Positions 44,429 through 52,780 are shown, numbered from the stretch's first letter. The stretch is 64,000 nucleotides of DNA from Rikenellaceae bacterium (GCA_015060045.1 SUZH01000002.1:62001-126000), one strand, 5' to 3'. Translations and numbers: made by a program. Notes: a model not told the origin generated them from the sequence alone.

Positions 44429-45157
44429 ATGATCCGCCTTCACTCCTACGAATCGCTCGGCACCTACGACGGGCCGGGATTGCGCCTGGTGGTTTTCCTC
44501 CAGGGGTGCAACTTCCGTTGTGCCTACTGCGCCAACCCCGACACGATCGACCCGCGAGGGGAGTGTCGTCTGGTCACCGAGGAGGAGATCGTCCAAATGG
44601 CCGTGAGCGAGAAGCCCTTCTTTGGCAAGCGGGGAGGGGTCACCTTCAGCGGTGGCGAACCTACGATGCAGGCGCGGGAACTGATCCCGCTCTGCCGTCG
44701 GCTGAAGGAGCAGGGCATCCATATCTGCCTCGACACGAATGGCTCGATCCATACGCCCGAGGTGGAGGAGTTGTGGGGTTTAGTTGATCTTGTATTGCTT
44801 GATGTGAAGCAGGCAAACTGCCAACGCCACAAAGAATTAACGCAACACAGCAACGAACAAACTCTCCGCACGGCAGCGTGGTTGGAGGAGCACGAAAAAC
44901 CCTTTTGGTTGCGCTATGTATTAGTGCCCGGAGTGAGCGATCAGGAGGAGGATATCCGCGCCGTGGGCGAGCGGTTAGGGGGCTACAAAATGATCCAACG
45001 GGTCGAGATTTTGCCCTATCACACGCTCGGCGTTCACAAGTGGGAGGCGATGGGGTGGCACTACCCCCTGGCAGGGGTACGCGAGAATACCCCCGACGAG
45101 CTGAACCGTGCCCGCAAACTCTTCGAGGAGTACTTCGAGACGGTCTTCATCAATTAA
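44429..45157 (+). CDS. pflA: Pyruvate formate-lyase activating enzyme
   Basis: Radical-SAM activase of 242 residues that installs the glycyl radical on PflB. The cluster motif CxxxCxxC is Cys27-Cys31-Cys34 (GCNFRCAYC). GGVTFSGGEPTMQ and CLDTNGSIHTPEV follow, and the C-terminal HTLGVHKWEAMGWHYPL matches PflA. The ATG at 44429 is chosen; an in-frame TTG at 44414 would add five residues. Co-transcribed with pflB; a terminator follows the stop. Confidence 0.95.
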   Translation: MIRLHSYESLGTYDGPGLRLVVFLQGCNFRCAYCANPDTIDPRGECRLVTEEEIVQMAVSEKPFFGKRGGVTFSGGEPTMQARELIPLCRRLKEQGIHICLDTNGSIHTPEVEELWGLVDLVLLDVKQANCQRHKELTQHSNEQTLRTAAWLEEHEKPFWLRYVLVPGVSDQEEDIRAVGERLGGYKMIQRVEILPYHTLGVHKWEAMGWHYPLAGVRENTPDELNRARKLFEEYFETVFIN

Positions 45158-45173
45158 GCGTACGAAAACACAC

Positions 45174-45213
45174 AAGGCGTTCAGGTTAATTTCGATTCCT
45201 GAACGCCTTTTTT
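45174..45213 (+). terminator. Terminator of pflB-pflA
   Basis: Perfect 12-bp arms AAGGCGTTCAGG/CCTGAACGCCTT with six T. Confidence 0.9.
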
Positions 45214-45249
45214 ACGACCGTACACCTTTCGCGCCTTTACTTTTTTTCT

Positions 45250-45257
45250 TATCTTTG
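45250..45257 (+). promoter_or_regulatory. -7 element of the pectate lyase gene
   Basis: TATCTTTG, 26 bp before the ATG. Confidence 0.55.
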
Positions 45258-45282
45258 CCCAATAAACCAACCTTTTCACTCC

Positions 45283-46380
45283 ATGAAACAACTTCTGACC
45301 GCCCTTTTAGCGCTATTTACGACGGCAACCTTTGCCCAGCAAGCTCCTTCGATTCGTCTTTTGGGCGACTGCATCAACCACTGGTATTTGGAGCATGAGC
45401 ACGGCTCGTGTGCGCGTTACAAGACGAGCGACTACCGCTCGATTGCCGAAAATCTCCTCGCTTACCAAAACAAGGATGGCGGTTGGCCGAAGAACATCGA
45501 CTGGCTCGGCATCATGGATGCCGACTCGGTGATCCAATCGCTCACGCCCCGCTATCGCGAATCGACGTTCGACAACCGCAACATCTACCCCCAGGTGGAG
45601 TACCTCTCGGAGGTCTATCTCCTGACGGGCGAGAAGCGCTACATGAAGGCTGCCAAGCGCGGTGTGGAGTATATCCTGAAGAACCAATACCCCAACGGCA
45701 GCTGGATCGGCTGGCACGACGAGGCGATCTGCTACAACGACGACATCATGACGGGCATTCTCAATACCTGGCAGGATGTGATGAATGACCGCCCCTGCTA
45801 CAAGTGGATCGACAAAAAGACCCGCGAGCAGATCCGTACCTCGTTTGACAAGGGCTTGCAGCTGATTCTCGACACGCAGTATGTACAAAACGGCGTGAAG
45901 ACCGTCTGGGCACAGCAGTATGACCAGCAAACACTCCAGCCCGTTAAGGCTCGTACGTATGAGTTGCCGGCACTATCGGGACAGGAGAGTGCCGATGTGC
46001 TCCTCTTCCTCATGTCGCTCGAGAATCCCTCGGAGGAGGTGATCGAGGCTGTAAAGTGTGGCGTGGCGTGGTACGAGAAGACGAAGATTCTGGGCAAGAA
46101 GATTGTCAATATTCCGATGCCGGAGGGTAACCCCGAAGATCCCAAGATCAAGGCCGACCGTCGCCTGGTCGATGATCCGAATGCCAAACCCCTGTGGGCA
46201 CGTTTCTACGAGTTGGAGGACAACACCATCTTCCTCTGCAACCGCGATGGCGTGAAGGTCTACTCGCTCGACAAGGTGTGGCCCGAACGCCGTGTAGGCT
46301 ACAGCTGGTACGGAACGTGGGGTGGTGATGTGCTGCGTGCCTACCCGAAGTGGCTCAAGCGCATCGGCAAGAATAAATAA
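45283..46380 (+). CDS. PL10-type pectate lyase
   Basis: A secreted enzyme of 365 residues with signal peptide (MKQLLTALLALFTTATFA-Q). The mature part matches PL10 (PelA/Pel-15E) lyases, an (alpha/alpha) toroid. Blocks NLLAYQNKDGGWPKNIDW, RESTFDNRNIYPQVEYL, ILKNQYPNGSWIGWHD and the C-terminal SWYGTWGGDVLRAYPKW are intact. PL10 cleaves polygalacturonate by calcium-dependent beta-elimination. It stands apart from the SusC/SusD pair by two genes on another strand, so it is not part of a compact pectin locus. Its own promoter lies just upstream. The thioesterase gene begins 8 bp downstream and may share the transcript. Confidence 0.92.
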   Translation: MKQLLTALLALFTTATFAQQAPSIRLLGDCINHWYLEHEHGSCARYKTSDYRSIAENLLAYQNKDGGWPKNIDWLGIMDADSVIQSLTPRYRESTFDNRNIYPQVEYLSEVYLLTGEKRYMKAAKRGVEYILKNQYPNGSWIGWHDEAICYNDDIMTGILNTWQDVMNDRPCYKWIDKKTREQIRTSFDKGLQLILDTQYVQNGVKTVWAQQYDQQTLQPVKARTYELPALSGQESADVLLFLMSLENPSEEVIEAVKCGVAWYEKTKILGKKIVNIPMPEGNPEDPKIKADRRLVDDPNAKPLWARFYELEDNTIFLCNRDGVKVYSLDKVWPERRVGYSWYGTWGGDVLRAYPKWLKRIGKNK

Positions 46381-46387
46381 GGTAAGC

Positions 46388-46885
46388 ATGATGAAGAAGA
46401 TTCAAAATCCCTGGATTCCCCTCCTCGACGAGGGATACAACTGCTTTGCCTGTGCTCCGACCAACCCCAAGGGACTGAAGATGGAGTTCTGGGAGGATGG
46501 CGAGGAGCTGGTATCGCTCTGGCGACCTACGCCCGACTACGAGGGGTGGCTCGGCACGCTGCATGGGGGCGTACAATCGACCCTCATTGACGAGATTGGT
46601 GGCTGGTGGATCGGTCGCAAGAAGCAACTCTCGGCCATGACGACCAACCTTCGGGTCAAGTTCCTCAAGCCCGTCAGCTCACAGCCCGAAGATGAGATCG
46701 AGCTGCGTTGCCACATGAAGGAGCAGAAGCGCGCCTTCGTCATCATGGAGGTCACGCTCAAGCAGGGTGGCGAGGTGCGTACCGAGGGCGAATTGACCTA
46801 CTACTGCTTCTCGCGCGAGGTATCGGATACGCAATTCCGTTTCCAACCCTTCTTACTGGAGTCGGAGGCTGAATCTAACGAATAA
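46388..46885 (+). CDS. Hotdog-fold thioesterase (PaaI-like)
   Basis: A 165-residue cytosolic protein of the 4HBT/PaaI hotdog family. The N-terminal NCFACAPTNPKGLKM is typical, and the catalytic region reads LGTLHGGVQSTLIDEIGGWW, with the H-G-G and the acidic residue of the helix. Strands RVKFLKPV and VIMEVTLKQGGEVRTEG follow. Members hydrolyse acyl-CoA esters; the specific substrate is unknown. Two adjacent ATG codons (46388, 46391) may start it. No promoter is seen in the 7 bp after the pectate lyase gene. Confidence 0.85.
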   Translation: MMKKIQNPWIPLLDEGYNCFACAPTNPKGLKMEFWEDGEELVSLWRPTPDYEGWLGTLHGGVQSTLIDEIGGWWIGRKKQLSAMTTNLRVKFLKPVSSQPEDEIELRCHMKEQKRAFVIMEVTLKQGGEVRTEGELTYYCFSREVSDTQFRFQPFLLESEAESNE

Positions 46886-46886
46886 A

Positions 46887-46918
46887 TTTGGAGGTAGCTG
46901 CCCCTTTTGCTACCTTTG
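46887..46918 (+). promoter_or_regulatory. Promoter almost touching the flavoprotein start
   Basis: TTTG at 46887-46890, 20-nt spacer, TACCTTTG at 46911-46918; the ATG is at 46925, giving a leaderless or nearly leaderless transcript. Confidence 0.7.
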
Positions 46919-46924
46919 TATATT

Positions 46925-48214
46925 ATGGAAGAACTAAACCAAACACAAGAGATCATCGAGCGAGAGCCCTATGACGTGATTGTCATCGGAGCCGGTGCTG
47001 CAGGTATGATGGCCGCAGGTACAGCTGCCAAGGCAGGTAAGCGTGTCCTGCTGCTGGAGAAGATGGAGAAGTCGGGACGCAAGGTGCGCATCTCGGGCAA
47101 GGGTCGTTGCAATGTGACGAACGCCCGACCTGCGGAGGAGTTCCTCGACCACGTACGCGTGAACCGCGAATTTCTCACGCAGGCCTTCTCGGAGTTTAAC
47201 AACCGAGCCACGATCCGCTTCTTCGAGCGCCAGGGCGTGAAGCTCGACATCGAGCGCGGCGAACGTGTCTTTCCGCGCAGCGGCAAGGCGTGGGACATCG
47301 CCAATGCCCTCCTGGAGTACTGTGTTGATAATGGCGTAAAGATTCTCTACGAAACGCGCGTGACGGGTATCATCACCCTCGGCGACCGCATCTTCGGCGT
47401 GCGCTACCGCAACAAGCGCGGTTTCGAGCGCAAGGAGGAGTGCCAAAAGGTGATCCTTGCCACGGGTGGCGTATCGTATCCCGCCACAGGATCGACCGGC
47501 GACGGTTACTCGTTCGCTGCCGATTTAGGCCATACGATCGAACCTTTGCGTCCCTCGCTGACACCCCTGAAGACAACCCATGCCCAGATGAAGTATCTCC
47601 ACGGACTGCTGTTGCGCAACGTACGCGCCACGCTCTACGTGGATGGTGAACCCGTACGTGAGGAGTTTGGCGAGATCGGCTTCTCGGAGCGCGGTATCGA
47701 GGGTGCAGTAGCGCTTCGCATGAGCCGTGACGCCGTGGATGCACTGATCGACGAAAAGGCGGTGAAGATTACGCTTGACCTCAAATCGGCACTCGATGAG
47801 GATACCCTCCGTGCCCGTATTGCCCGCGAAACAGCCGAGATGGAGCCGACGGAGTTCTTCTCGGAGTTGCTGCGCCGCTTGGTACCCAAGCCGCTCGTGA
47901 TGCCGCTGGCCCGCGAATTGGATATTCACTCCAAGCAATACATCTCGAAGCTCACCGAGGCAGAGATCACGCGCCTGATCAAGACGCTGAAGAATCTCAC
48001 CTTCCCCATTTCGGACTATGCTCCCTTTGAGTTTGCCGTTACGACGGCGGGTGGTGTGCGCTGCTCGGAGGTGAATCCCTACACGATGGAGTCGCTCAAA
48101 ATCAAGGGTCTCTATTTCGCCGGTGAGGTGCTCGACCTGGATGCCAACACGGGCGGTTACAACCTGCAGATCGCCTTCTCGACCGGCCGCCTGGCAGGAT
48201 TGTTGAAAGAGTAA
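46925..48214 (+). CDS. HI0933/YhiN-family flavoprotein
   Basis: A 429-residue NAD(P)/FAD-dependent oxidoreductase of the HI0933 (YhiN/BaiN) family. The FAD-binding GAGAAGMMAAGTAA is near residue 20. GRKVRISGKGRCNVTNA is the family signature, ATGGVSYPATGSTGDGY the second, and GEVLDLDANTGGYNLQIAFSTG closes the flavin site. The family is described as flavoproteins of mostly unknown reaction, with one gut clostridial member acting on bile-acid intermediates. The ATG at 46925 is chosen because the frame's earlier start at 46907 overlaps the promoter. The stop overlaps the next start by one base. Confidence 0.92.
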   Translation: MEELNQTQEIIEREPYDVIVIGAGAAGMMAAGTAAKAGKRVLLLEKMEKSGRKVRISGKGRCNVTNARPAEEFLDHVRVNREFLTQAFSEFNNRATIRFFERQGVKLDIERGERVFPRSGKAWDIANALLEYCVDNGVKILYETRVTGIITLGDRIFGVRYRNKRGFERKEECQKVILATGGVSYPATGSTGDGYSFAADLGHTIEPLRPSLTPLKTTHAQMKYLHGLLLRNVRATLYVDGEPVREEFGEIGFSERGIEGAVALRMSRDAVDALIDEKAVKITLDLKSALDEDTLRARIARETAEMEPTEFFSELLRRLVPKPLVMPLARELDIHSKQYISKLTEAEITRLIKTLKNLTFPISDYAPFEFAVTTAGGVRCSEVNPYTMESLKIKGLYFAGEVLDLDANTGGYNLQIAFSTGRLAGLLKE

Positions 48215-48732
48215 TGAAACTGAACGGCCGCAACCTCAAACGTCGCCTTTACGGCCTTACGACCATTCCCCAACGGGTGGCCCGCGTGCGCTATTTCCGT
48301 GGCCACGGTGTGCACTCACCCTTTGTCTATCAGTTGGTACGACAGGCCTTCATGAAGGGAAAACTGCAAACCTCGGAGCCGGTGTTATACGAGGCACTCG
48401 TGCAGCGTGGGTTTGTCAAGAAGCGAGCCGTGCAGTTGCAGAATCTCTATTCGCACTGCGACTATCGCTCCTTCTCGATCGATTCGCTGGCGAACCCATG
48501 CGACCTCTGTCTGCTGACCGAGGCGATCGGCGAGCAGGAGACCATCGAGCTGGTCGAGCGAGCCGCGATGCGTCATACAACGGTAGCGCTGATGTCTCCC
48601 TACAATGGCCGTGAACGCACCGATCTATGCCGCCGACTGACCGAAGCGCACCCCTGCACCTCGGTTGACAAGCGTGCCTTTCTGCTACTTTTTTCCGATT
48701 CCAAGTTGCCAAAACAACATTACAGAATATGA
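48214..48732 (+). CDS. Degenerate methyltransferase-like protein
   Basis: A 172-residue protein without a recognised domain. The N-terminus VRYFRGHGVHSPFVYQLVRQ is the conserved opening of a Bacteroidetes class I SAM methyltransferase family. The last residues, FLLLFSDSKLPKQHYRI, resemble its C-terminal strand. The middle is short and lacks a glycine-rich SAM-binding loop, so methyltransferase activity is doubtful. It may be a decayed or repurposed homologue. The start overlaps the previous stop (TAATG) and its stop overlaps the next start (ATGA), showing tight translational coupling with the flavoprotein and cobalamin adenosyltransferase genes. Confidence 0.65.
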   Translation: MKLNGRNLKRRLYGLTTIPQRVARVRYFRGHGVHSPFVYQLVRQAFMKGKLQTSEPVLYEALVQRGFVKKRAVQLQNLYSHCDYRSFSIDSLANPCDLCLLTEAIGEQETIELVERAAMRHTTVALMSPYNGRERTDLCRRLTEAHPCTSVDKRAFLLLFSDSKLPKQHYRI

Positions 48733-49280
48733 AAATTTACACAAAACAGGGCGATGGCGGGCTGACGTCACTCATCGGTGGCGAGCGCGTCTTCAAGACC
48801 GATTCGCGCGTCGAAGCCTACGGTACAGTCGATGAATTATCGGCCTTTGTAGCGATGTTGGCCGACCTGCTCAACCGGGAGGAGGGGATGGCGTGCTATG
48901 TAGCCGAGTTGCGTCAAACGCTGGCTGAAGCAATGGCCGTCGAGGCGCTGTTGGCCGTTGGCGAAGAGGGCGAAGGGAAGGTAAAGCCCCTCGATCCGCA
49001 GGCTGTCCTCCGTCTGGAGGAGGCGATCGACCGCATGCAGTCGGAGGTGCCGCCCATCACGAAGTTTACCCTGCCGGGGGGGCATCCCGTGCTCTCGATG
49101 TGCCATATCTGCCGTACGGTGAGCCGTCGAGCGGAACGCGAGGCGCTGCGTGCCGACCACGAACACGGCATCGACCCCGAGGTAAAGCGCTGGCTAAATC
49201 GCCTCTCGGACTACTTCTATCTCCTGGGGCGTCGCCTTACGCTTGCGTTGCAAATCGAGGAGGTGGAGTGGATTCCCTAA
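48729..49280 (+). CDS. PduO-type cob(I)alamin adenosyltransferase
   Basis: A 183-residue enzyme that transfers adenosine from ATP to cob(I)alamin, making adenosylcobalamin. The N-terminal MKIYTKQGDGGLTSLIGG is the PduO/ATR ATP-binding motif. DELSAFVAML, FTLPGGHPVLSMCHICRTVSRRAER and the C-terminal LNRLSDYFYLLGRR are the core helices of the trimer. Full length. No B12 riboswitch or other cobalamin gene is adjacent; it ends a run of three overlapping genes with a flavoprotein and an unknown protein. Confidence 0.95.
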   Translation: MKIYTKQGDGGLTSLIGGERVFKTDSRVEAYGTVDELSAFVAMLADLLNREEGMACYVAELRQTLAEAMAVEALLAVGEEGEGKVKPLDPQAVLRLEEAIDRMQSEVPPITKFTLPGGHPVLSMCHICRTVSRRAEREALRADHEHGIDPEVKRWLNRLSDYFYLLGRRLTLALQIEEVEWIP

Positions 49281-49352
49281 CGCGCCATCAATCAAATAGA
49301 ACGAAAAATGGTGAATTTTAAGCCTTTTTGCTTGGAATTCCCATTTTTTTTA

Positions 49353-49360
49353 TACTTTTG
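49353..49360 (+). promoter_or_regulatory. -7 element of the DUF2795 gene
   Basis: TACTTTTG, with TTTG at 49327-49330 (22-nt spacing); the leader would be about 70 nt. Confidence 0.5.
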
Positions 49361-49435
49361 CAGGCCCGAAAGGGAGATAGTAATTTTATAGCAAAATTAA
49401 TTAACTGATAATAAATTACTTAAACCAACAAAACA

Positions 49436-49657
49436 ATGTATTGGACACTGGAACTTGCTTCCAAATTGGAAGACGCACCCTGGCCCGCAACCAAAGAGGA
49501 GCTGATCGACTATGCCGTGCGTAGCGGTGCTCCGCTGGAGGTTTTGGAGAACCTTCAGGAGATCGAGGACGAGGGCGACATCTACGAGTCGATCGAGGAC
49601 ATCTGGCCCGATTACCCCTCGAAGGATGATTTCTTCTTCAACGAGGAGGAGTATTAA
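49436..49657 (+). CDS. DUF2795 small acidic protein
   Basis: A 73-residue soluble acidic protein. The body TKEELIDYAVRSGAPLEVLENLQEIEDEGDIYESIEDIW has the helical pattern of DUF2795, a small domain of unknown function common in bacteria. The C-terminus is strongly acidic (KDDFFFNEEEY). It is transcribed alone, with a leader of roughly 70 nt and a terminator shared with the convergent beta-helix gene. Confidence 0.8.
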   Translation: MYWTLELASKLEDAPWPATKEELIDYAVRSGAPLEVLENLQEIEDEGDIYESIEDIWPDYPSKDDFFFNEEEY

Positions 49658-49676
49658 TCCGACAAACACAACAAAA

Positions 49677-49718
49677 AAAAAGAACAATCCACAAAATCGC
49701 GGATTGTTCTTTTTTTAT
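49677..49718. terminator. Bidirectional terminator
   Basis: Hairpin AAAGAACAATCC/GGATTGTTCTTT between the convergent DUF2795 and beta-helix genes. Confidence 0.88.
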
Positions 49719-49749
49719 TACTCCTCTTCGTTAAAGAGGAATTCTTCGC

Positions 49750-52272
49750 TTACTGCCAATCGATCGAAAGTTTGTGCAGCAGCACGGCACTCTCACCACA
49801 CGAGCCGGTATATTGCAGCGCAAAACCACCGTAGGGGAGCGGCTTCACATCAGCCTCCAGCTCTACACTTTGCGGCAGATGTTTCGTCTCCTCGGGCAGT
49901 GCGATCGTCGTCGATGCCGTTGCACGCATCTTGCCGCCGACGATCTCCACCGTCAAGGTACAATCGGTACGGAAGCAGGGCGAAGAAACCGGCTCCGTCA
50001 GCGGGGTGATCGCACCCTTCTCATACTTCACCAAGAGGAAATCGACCGCGTTGCTATGCTTTGTCGTGCGGATCAGACGCAAGCCGTAACCCGTCAGGGT
50101 GCGCGTATCGAATTGCAGACAGATATCCATATACTGACCCGTCGCCGAGCCGAAACCCTGACCGGCCGTCTTGGCAGCATCGCAATTCAGCACCACGCGC
50201 ATATCGCCATACGTACCCTTGAGCGGCGTAAACATCAAGCGCGCGCCCTTTTGAATTTGGAACAGACCCTCGCCCACAGCACCGTTGATGCTCGCACCAT
50301 AGATCCAGGCCGGACGCTCCGTACGGGGCTGCCAGCCGTAGGCCTCCGTGTCGCTCGGCTTGAAGCTATCCACCGTCCAGAAGCCCTCCTTTATGAGGGG
50401 CTGATTCTCAGCAGGGAAGTGCTCAAAGTCGGTTTCGTAGCGGTTCACGGGGGTCACATCGCTCATCTTCACGCGCTTCGTACTTACGACGCGCACCTCC
50501 TCGCCAACAACCGAACGAATATGCTTCGGGGCAATGCCAGCCACGAGGTAGTAACCCACATCCTCCTTCGTCAACGTATAGTGGTCCATCGGGTGGTTGT
50601 GGCGCGACACGGCCACGGGGATTGCATCACTCGCATCGCGCTTCGTGGCACGGTACCAGGTGATGAGCGAATGGTTTGCACGCGTACCCAGATCGAGGTG
50701 GGCGTGCACATGAGCCATGCCATAACCAAGGTGCATCACGGGCTGCTCCTCCAGCTCGGGAGCAGGCAATAGGTCGGGCTTCACGGTCAGCTCCACAGCC
50801 GCTTCATGCCCCTCATCGGTCGAGGCCAAAAGCATAAACTTCACCGCCTCGTCCTCCTCATTGAGGGGCGTTACCGTGATTTCGTTGCCCTCCGTAGTTG
50901 AGAGCTTCACATACTTTTCATAACCCGGCTCTACACGCCACTTGATCGGGCGGTTGTTGAGCGGGAAATTGACATGACGATTCAGCGAAGCCTGCACCTT
51001 CAGCTCCTCGCCACGGGTCGTCAGCTCGGCTACACGCGGCGTAACCTGCAGGCAGGTAGCAATCGCCCCAAAGTCGCGCCCCTGCTTTGCGGAGAGCTTC
51101 TCCACGCGTTCACGCACACCCTGCGGATCCCAATCGTCGTCGCCACGCAGGAGGTTATACGTATTGTAAAAGACGCCCTTTTCGTCCTCCAAACGGTAAG
51201 CCTCCAGCACCTGCTCACGGTCCATCACCACCGTATTGTAGGGTTTATCGGCACCGATCACGATCGGCTGACCGTTGGCCGTTACGTTGTATTGGTAGCC
51301 ACGCAGCCAATCAGCCGGCGTGTGGGTCCAACCTGCATAGAGGTGACCTGCGCTGTGGTAGCGACAATCAACCACCGAGAGGGGATTCTGCGACTTGCAG
51401 AAGTATTGGCGCGGCACTTCATGCTCGACGTAGAAATCGCAATCGAGGAAAATCGCACCGCCACGGTCGGAGTTATAGAAGGGCTTCTGGCCGTAGAAAC
51501 CGAGCGTACAACCGACATAAAGGCCCGTACCCGTCAGGGCATCGTCGGTCGACTCCATGTGGCAATTCTCGAACAGGATTCGCGTTGCGCCTGCCAACGG
51601 GCACATATTCAGGCGGCTCAAGAAGTGAACATTGCGTGCCACGATGCGGTCGCCGTGGCAATAGGCTACGTGTGCCTGCGTGATGGCCGAGTTGCGCTTC
51701 TTGCGTCCCAATTCGGGCTTGAGGGGGTATTCGAGGTCGATGTTGCAGAAGTTGCCCATCGTAAGGTTCTCGAAACGCAGGCCGTCACCCGTAAAGTCAA
51801 ACATCGTAAAATTACCGATCGCACCCTGCGTCTGTCCGCGTGCCGAAGCCAAAACTACCGCGCGCGGATTGGGATTCAAACCCTCGATCTCCAGGTAGGG
51901 GCACTTAATGACCATACCGAAGGGGTACTCGCCCTTCGAGCCACGAATGTAGGCATCATCGGGATCGTCGATCCAATAGACCCACGGCGCCACATAGAGC
52001 CGCATCGGCTGCTCGGCTGTACCCGCTTTGAAAGCAGCAGCCGCCTTTTGGAAAGTGTTGTAGACGTGGGGGAGTGCTGCCACCTCCGCATCCGAAAGCG
52101 AACCGTCGAGGTAGATCGCATACTCCGAGAGCGCGATGGTACGCCCATCATAATGAATGGCACCCTGCTCGAGCAAAATCGGATGCGCGGGGTCCAACGA
52201 GCGCTGTATCGGTTGTGCGGAAACCGCAAAGCCCATCAGCAGCGTCGCCAAAAGGGTAAAAAAGTGTTTCAT
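49750..52272 (-). CDS. Secreted right-handed beta-helix protein (pectinesterase-like)
   Basis: An 840-residue secreted protein with signal peptide MKHFFTLLATLLMGFAVSA-Q. Residues about 60-370 form a beta-helix like those of pectinesterases/pectate lyases (MRLYVAPWVYWIDDPDD, FDFTGDGLRFENLTMGNF, RDVHF-type turns, ILFENCHMESTDDALTG). The middle (about 400-520) contains Ig-like beta strands, and the C-terminal 200 residues resemble a carbohydrate-binding-type sandwich. No catalytic residues can be assigned with confidence, so a glycan-active role is inferred. Start at 52272 is set by the signal peptide; the upstream frame overlaps the promoter. Single gene. Confidence 0.72.
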   Translation of the reverse strand: MKHFFTLLATLLMGFAVSAQPIQRSLDPAHPILLEQGAIHYDGRTIALSEYAIYLDGSLSDAEVAALPHVYNTFQKAAAAFKAGTAEQPMRLYVAPWVYWIDDPDDAYIRGSKGEYPFGMVIKCPYLEIEGLNPNPRAVVLASARGQTQGAIGNFTMFDFTGDGLRFENLTMGNFCNIDLEYPLKPELGRKKRNSAITQAHVAYCHGDRIVARNVHFLSRLNMCPLAGATRILFENCHMESTDDALTGTGLYVGCTLGFYGQKPFYNSDRGGAIFLDCDFYVEHEVPRQYFCKSQNPLSVVDCRYHSAGHLYAGWTHTPADWLRGYQYNVTANGQPIVIGADKPYNTVVMDREQVLEAYRLEDEKGVFYNTYNLLRGDDDWDPQGVRERVEKLSAKQGRDFGAIATCLQVTPRVAELTTRGEELKVQASLNRHVNFPLNNRPIKWRVEPGYEKYVKLSTTEGNEITVTPLNEEDEAVKFMLLASTDEGHEAAVELTVKPDLLPAPELEEQPVMHLGYGMAHVHAHLDLGTRANHSLITWYRATKRDASDAIPVAVSRHNHPMDHYTLTKEDVGYYLVAGIAPKHIRSVVGEEVRVVSTKRVKMSDVTPVNRYETDFEHFPAENQPLIKEGFWTVDSFKPSDTEAYGWQPRTERPAWIYGASINGAVGEGLFQIQKGARLMFTPLKGTYGDMRVVLNCDAAKTAGQGFGSATGQYMDICLQFDTRTLTGYGLRLIRTTKHSNAVDFLLVKYEKGAITPLTEPVSSPCFRTDCTLTVEIVGGKMRATASTTIALPEETKHLPQSVELEADVKPLPYGGFALQYTGSCGESAVLLHKLSIDWQ

Positions 52273-52299
52273 GGATGTTAAGTTTGGTTGGTTATAGGA

Positions 52300-52331
52300 C
52301 AAATATACACATTTCAACCACGAAAAACAAA
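52300..52331 (-). promoter_or_regulatory. Promoter of the beta-helix gene
   Basis: Minus strand TTTG (52331-52328) lies in the tail of the upstream terminator; 20-nt spacer; TATATTTG (52307-52300), 28 bp before the ATG. Confidence 0.68.
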
Positions 52332-52364
52332 AAAGCCTTTGCATTTCTGCAAAGGCTTTTTTTT
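52325..52364 (-). terminator. Second terminator downstream of tRNA-Pro
   Basis: Minus strand AAAGCCTTTGCA/TGCAAAGGCTTT with T-run, next to the truncated tRNA-Pro copy. Confidence 0.8.
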
Positions 52365-52381
52365 GTCGGGGAGACTGGATT
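52362..52381 (-). pseudogene. Truncated tRNA-Pro copy (3' end only)
   Basis: Twenty bases identical to 52570-52589: the acceptor 3' strand of tRNA-Pro plus its immediate downstream flank. The remainder of the tRNA is absent. Confidence 0.65.
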
Positions 52382-52530
52382 GACAGCTACGCAGGCAGAG
52401 CCTACTCCGCGACGCCGATCCAGGTGGGCCCCTTTGCAAGATTACAAAGTGAATAGGCCGCCCGCCGATGTCGGGCTTGGCTTTTTGCTTTTTGTTTGCA
52501 ATCTCGTGCAAGCACGGCTTGTGCTCAAAC

Positions 52531-52566
52531 ACAAAAAGGCCGCAGGAAAAATTCCTGCGGCCTTTT
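52531..52566 (-). terminator. Terminator of tRNA-Pro
   Basis: Perfect arms AAAAGGCCGCAGGAA/TTCCTGCGGCCTTTTT, 8 bp after the tRNA. Confidence 0.92.
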
Positions 52567-52573
52567 CACTTTG

Positions 52574-52648
52574 TCGGGGAGACTGGATTCGAACCAGCGA
52601 CCTCCAACTCCCGAAGCTGGCGCGCTAACCGGACTGCGCTACACCCCG
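52574..52648 (-). tRNA. tRNA-Pro (CGG)
   Basis: A 75-base tRNA without encoded CCA. Acceptor CGGGGTG/CTCCCCG with a T-T mismatch at the sixth pair. The anticodon stem CCAGC/GTTGG (one G-T) holds loop TTCGGGA with anticodon CGG, and the T loop is TTCGAAT. Promoter upstream and strong terminator downstream are present. Confidence 0.95.
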
Positions 52649-52676
52649 AACAAACTCTTTCATTCGTAAGAGCGCA

Positions 52677-52707
52677 CAAAGATAACCCTAAAAATTGAAT
52701 TGGCAAA
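52677..52707 (-). promoter_or_regulatory. Promoter of tRNA-Pro
   Basis: Minus strand TTTG (52707-52704), 19-nt spacer, TATCTTTG (52684-52677), about 29 bp before the tRNA. Confidence 0.72.
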
Positions 52708-52780
52708 ATTATTTCAATAAAAATTTTCTTCCAATCCTCCATACGACCTTAATTCGAACACTTCACACCCCGTTCAAAAC

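Larger units (their letters stand above)
52273..52573. repeat. 301-bp region with a truncated tRNA-Pro end
   Basis: No gene. From the tRNA side it holds the tRNA-Pro terminator (52531-52566) and a stretch of low-complexity and hairpin sequence (GCAAGC-ACG-GCTTGTGC near 52511). A 20-bp copy of the tRNA-Pro 3' end and flank (52362-52381) and a second terminator (52325-52364) follow, then the promoter of the beta-helix gene. A 117-codon plus-strand frame crosses the tRNA and is not real. Confidence 0.75.

Noticed and set aside
52275..52698. Plus-strand frames across tRNA-Pro
   Set aside because: The translations (RGDWIRTSDL, GETGFEPATS) are well-known artefacts of reading antisense to tRNA genes.
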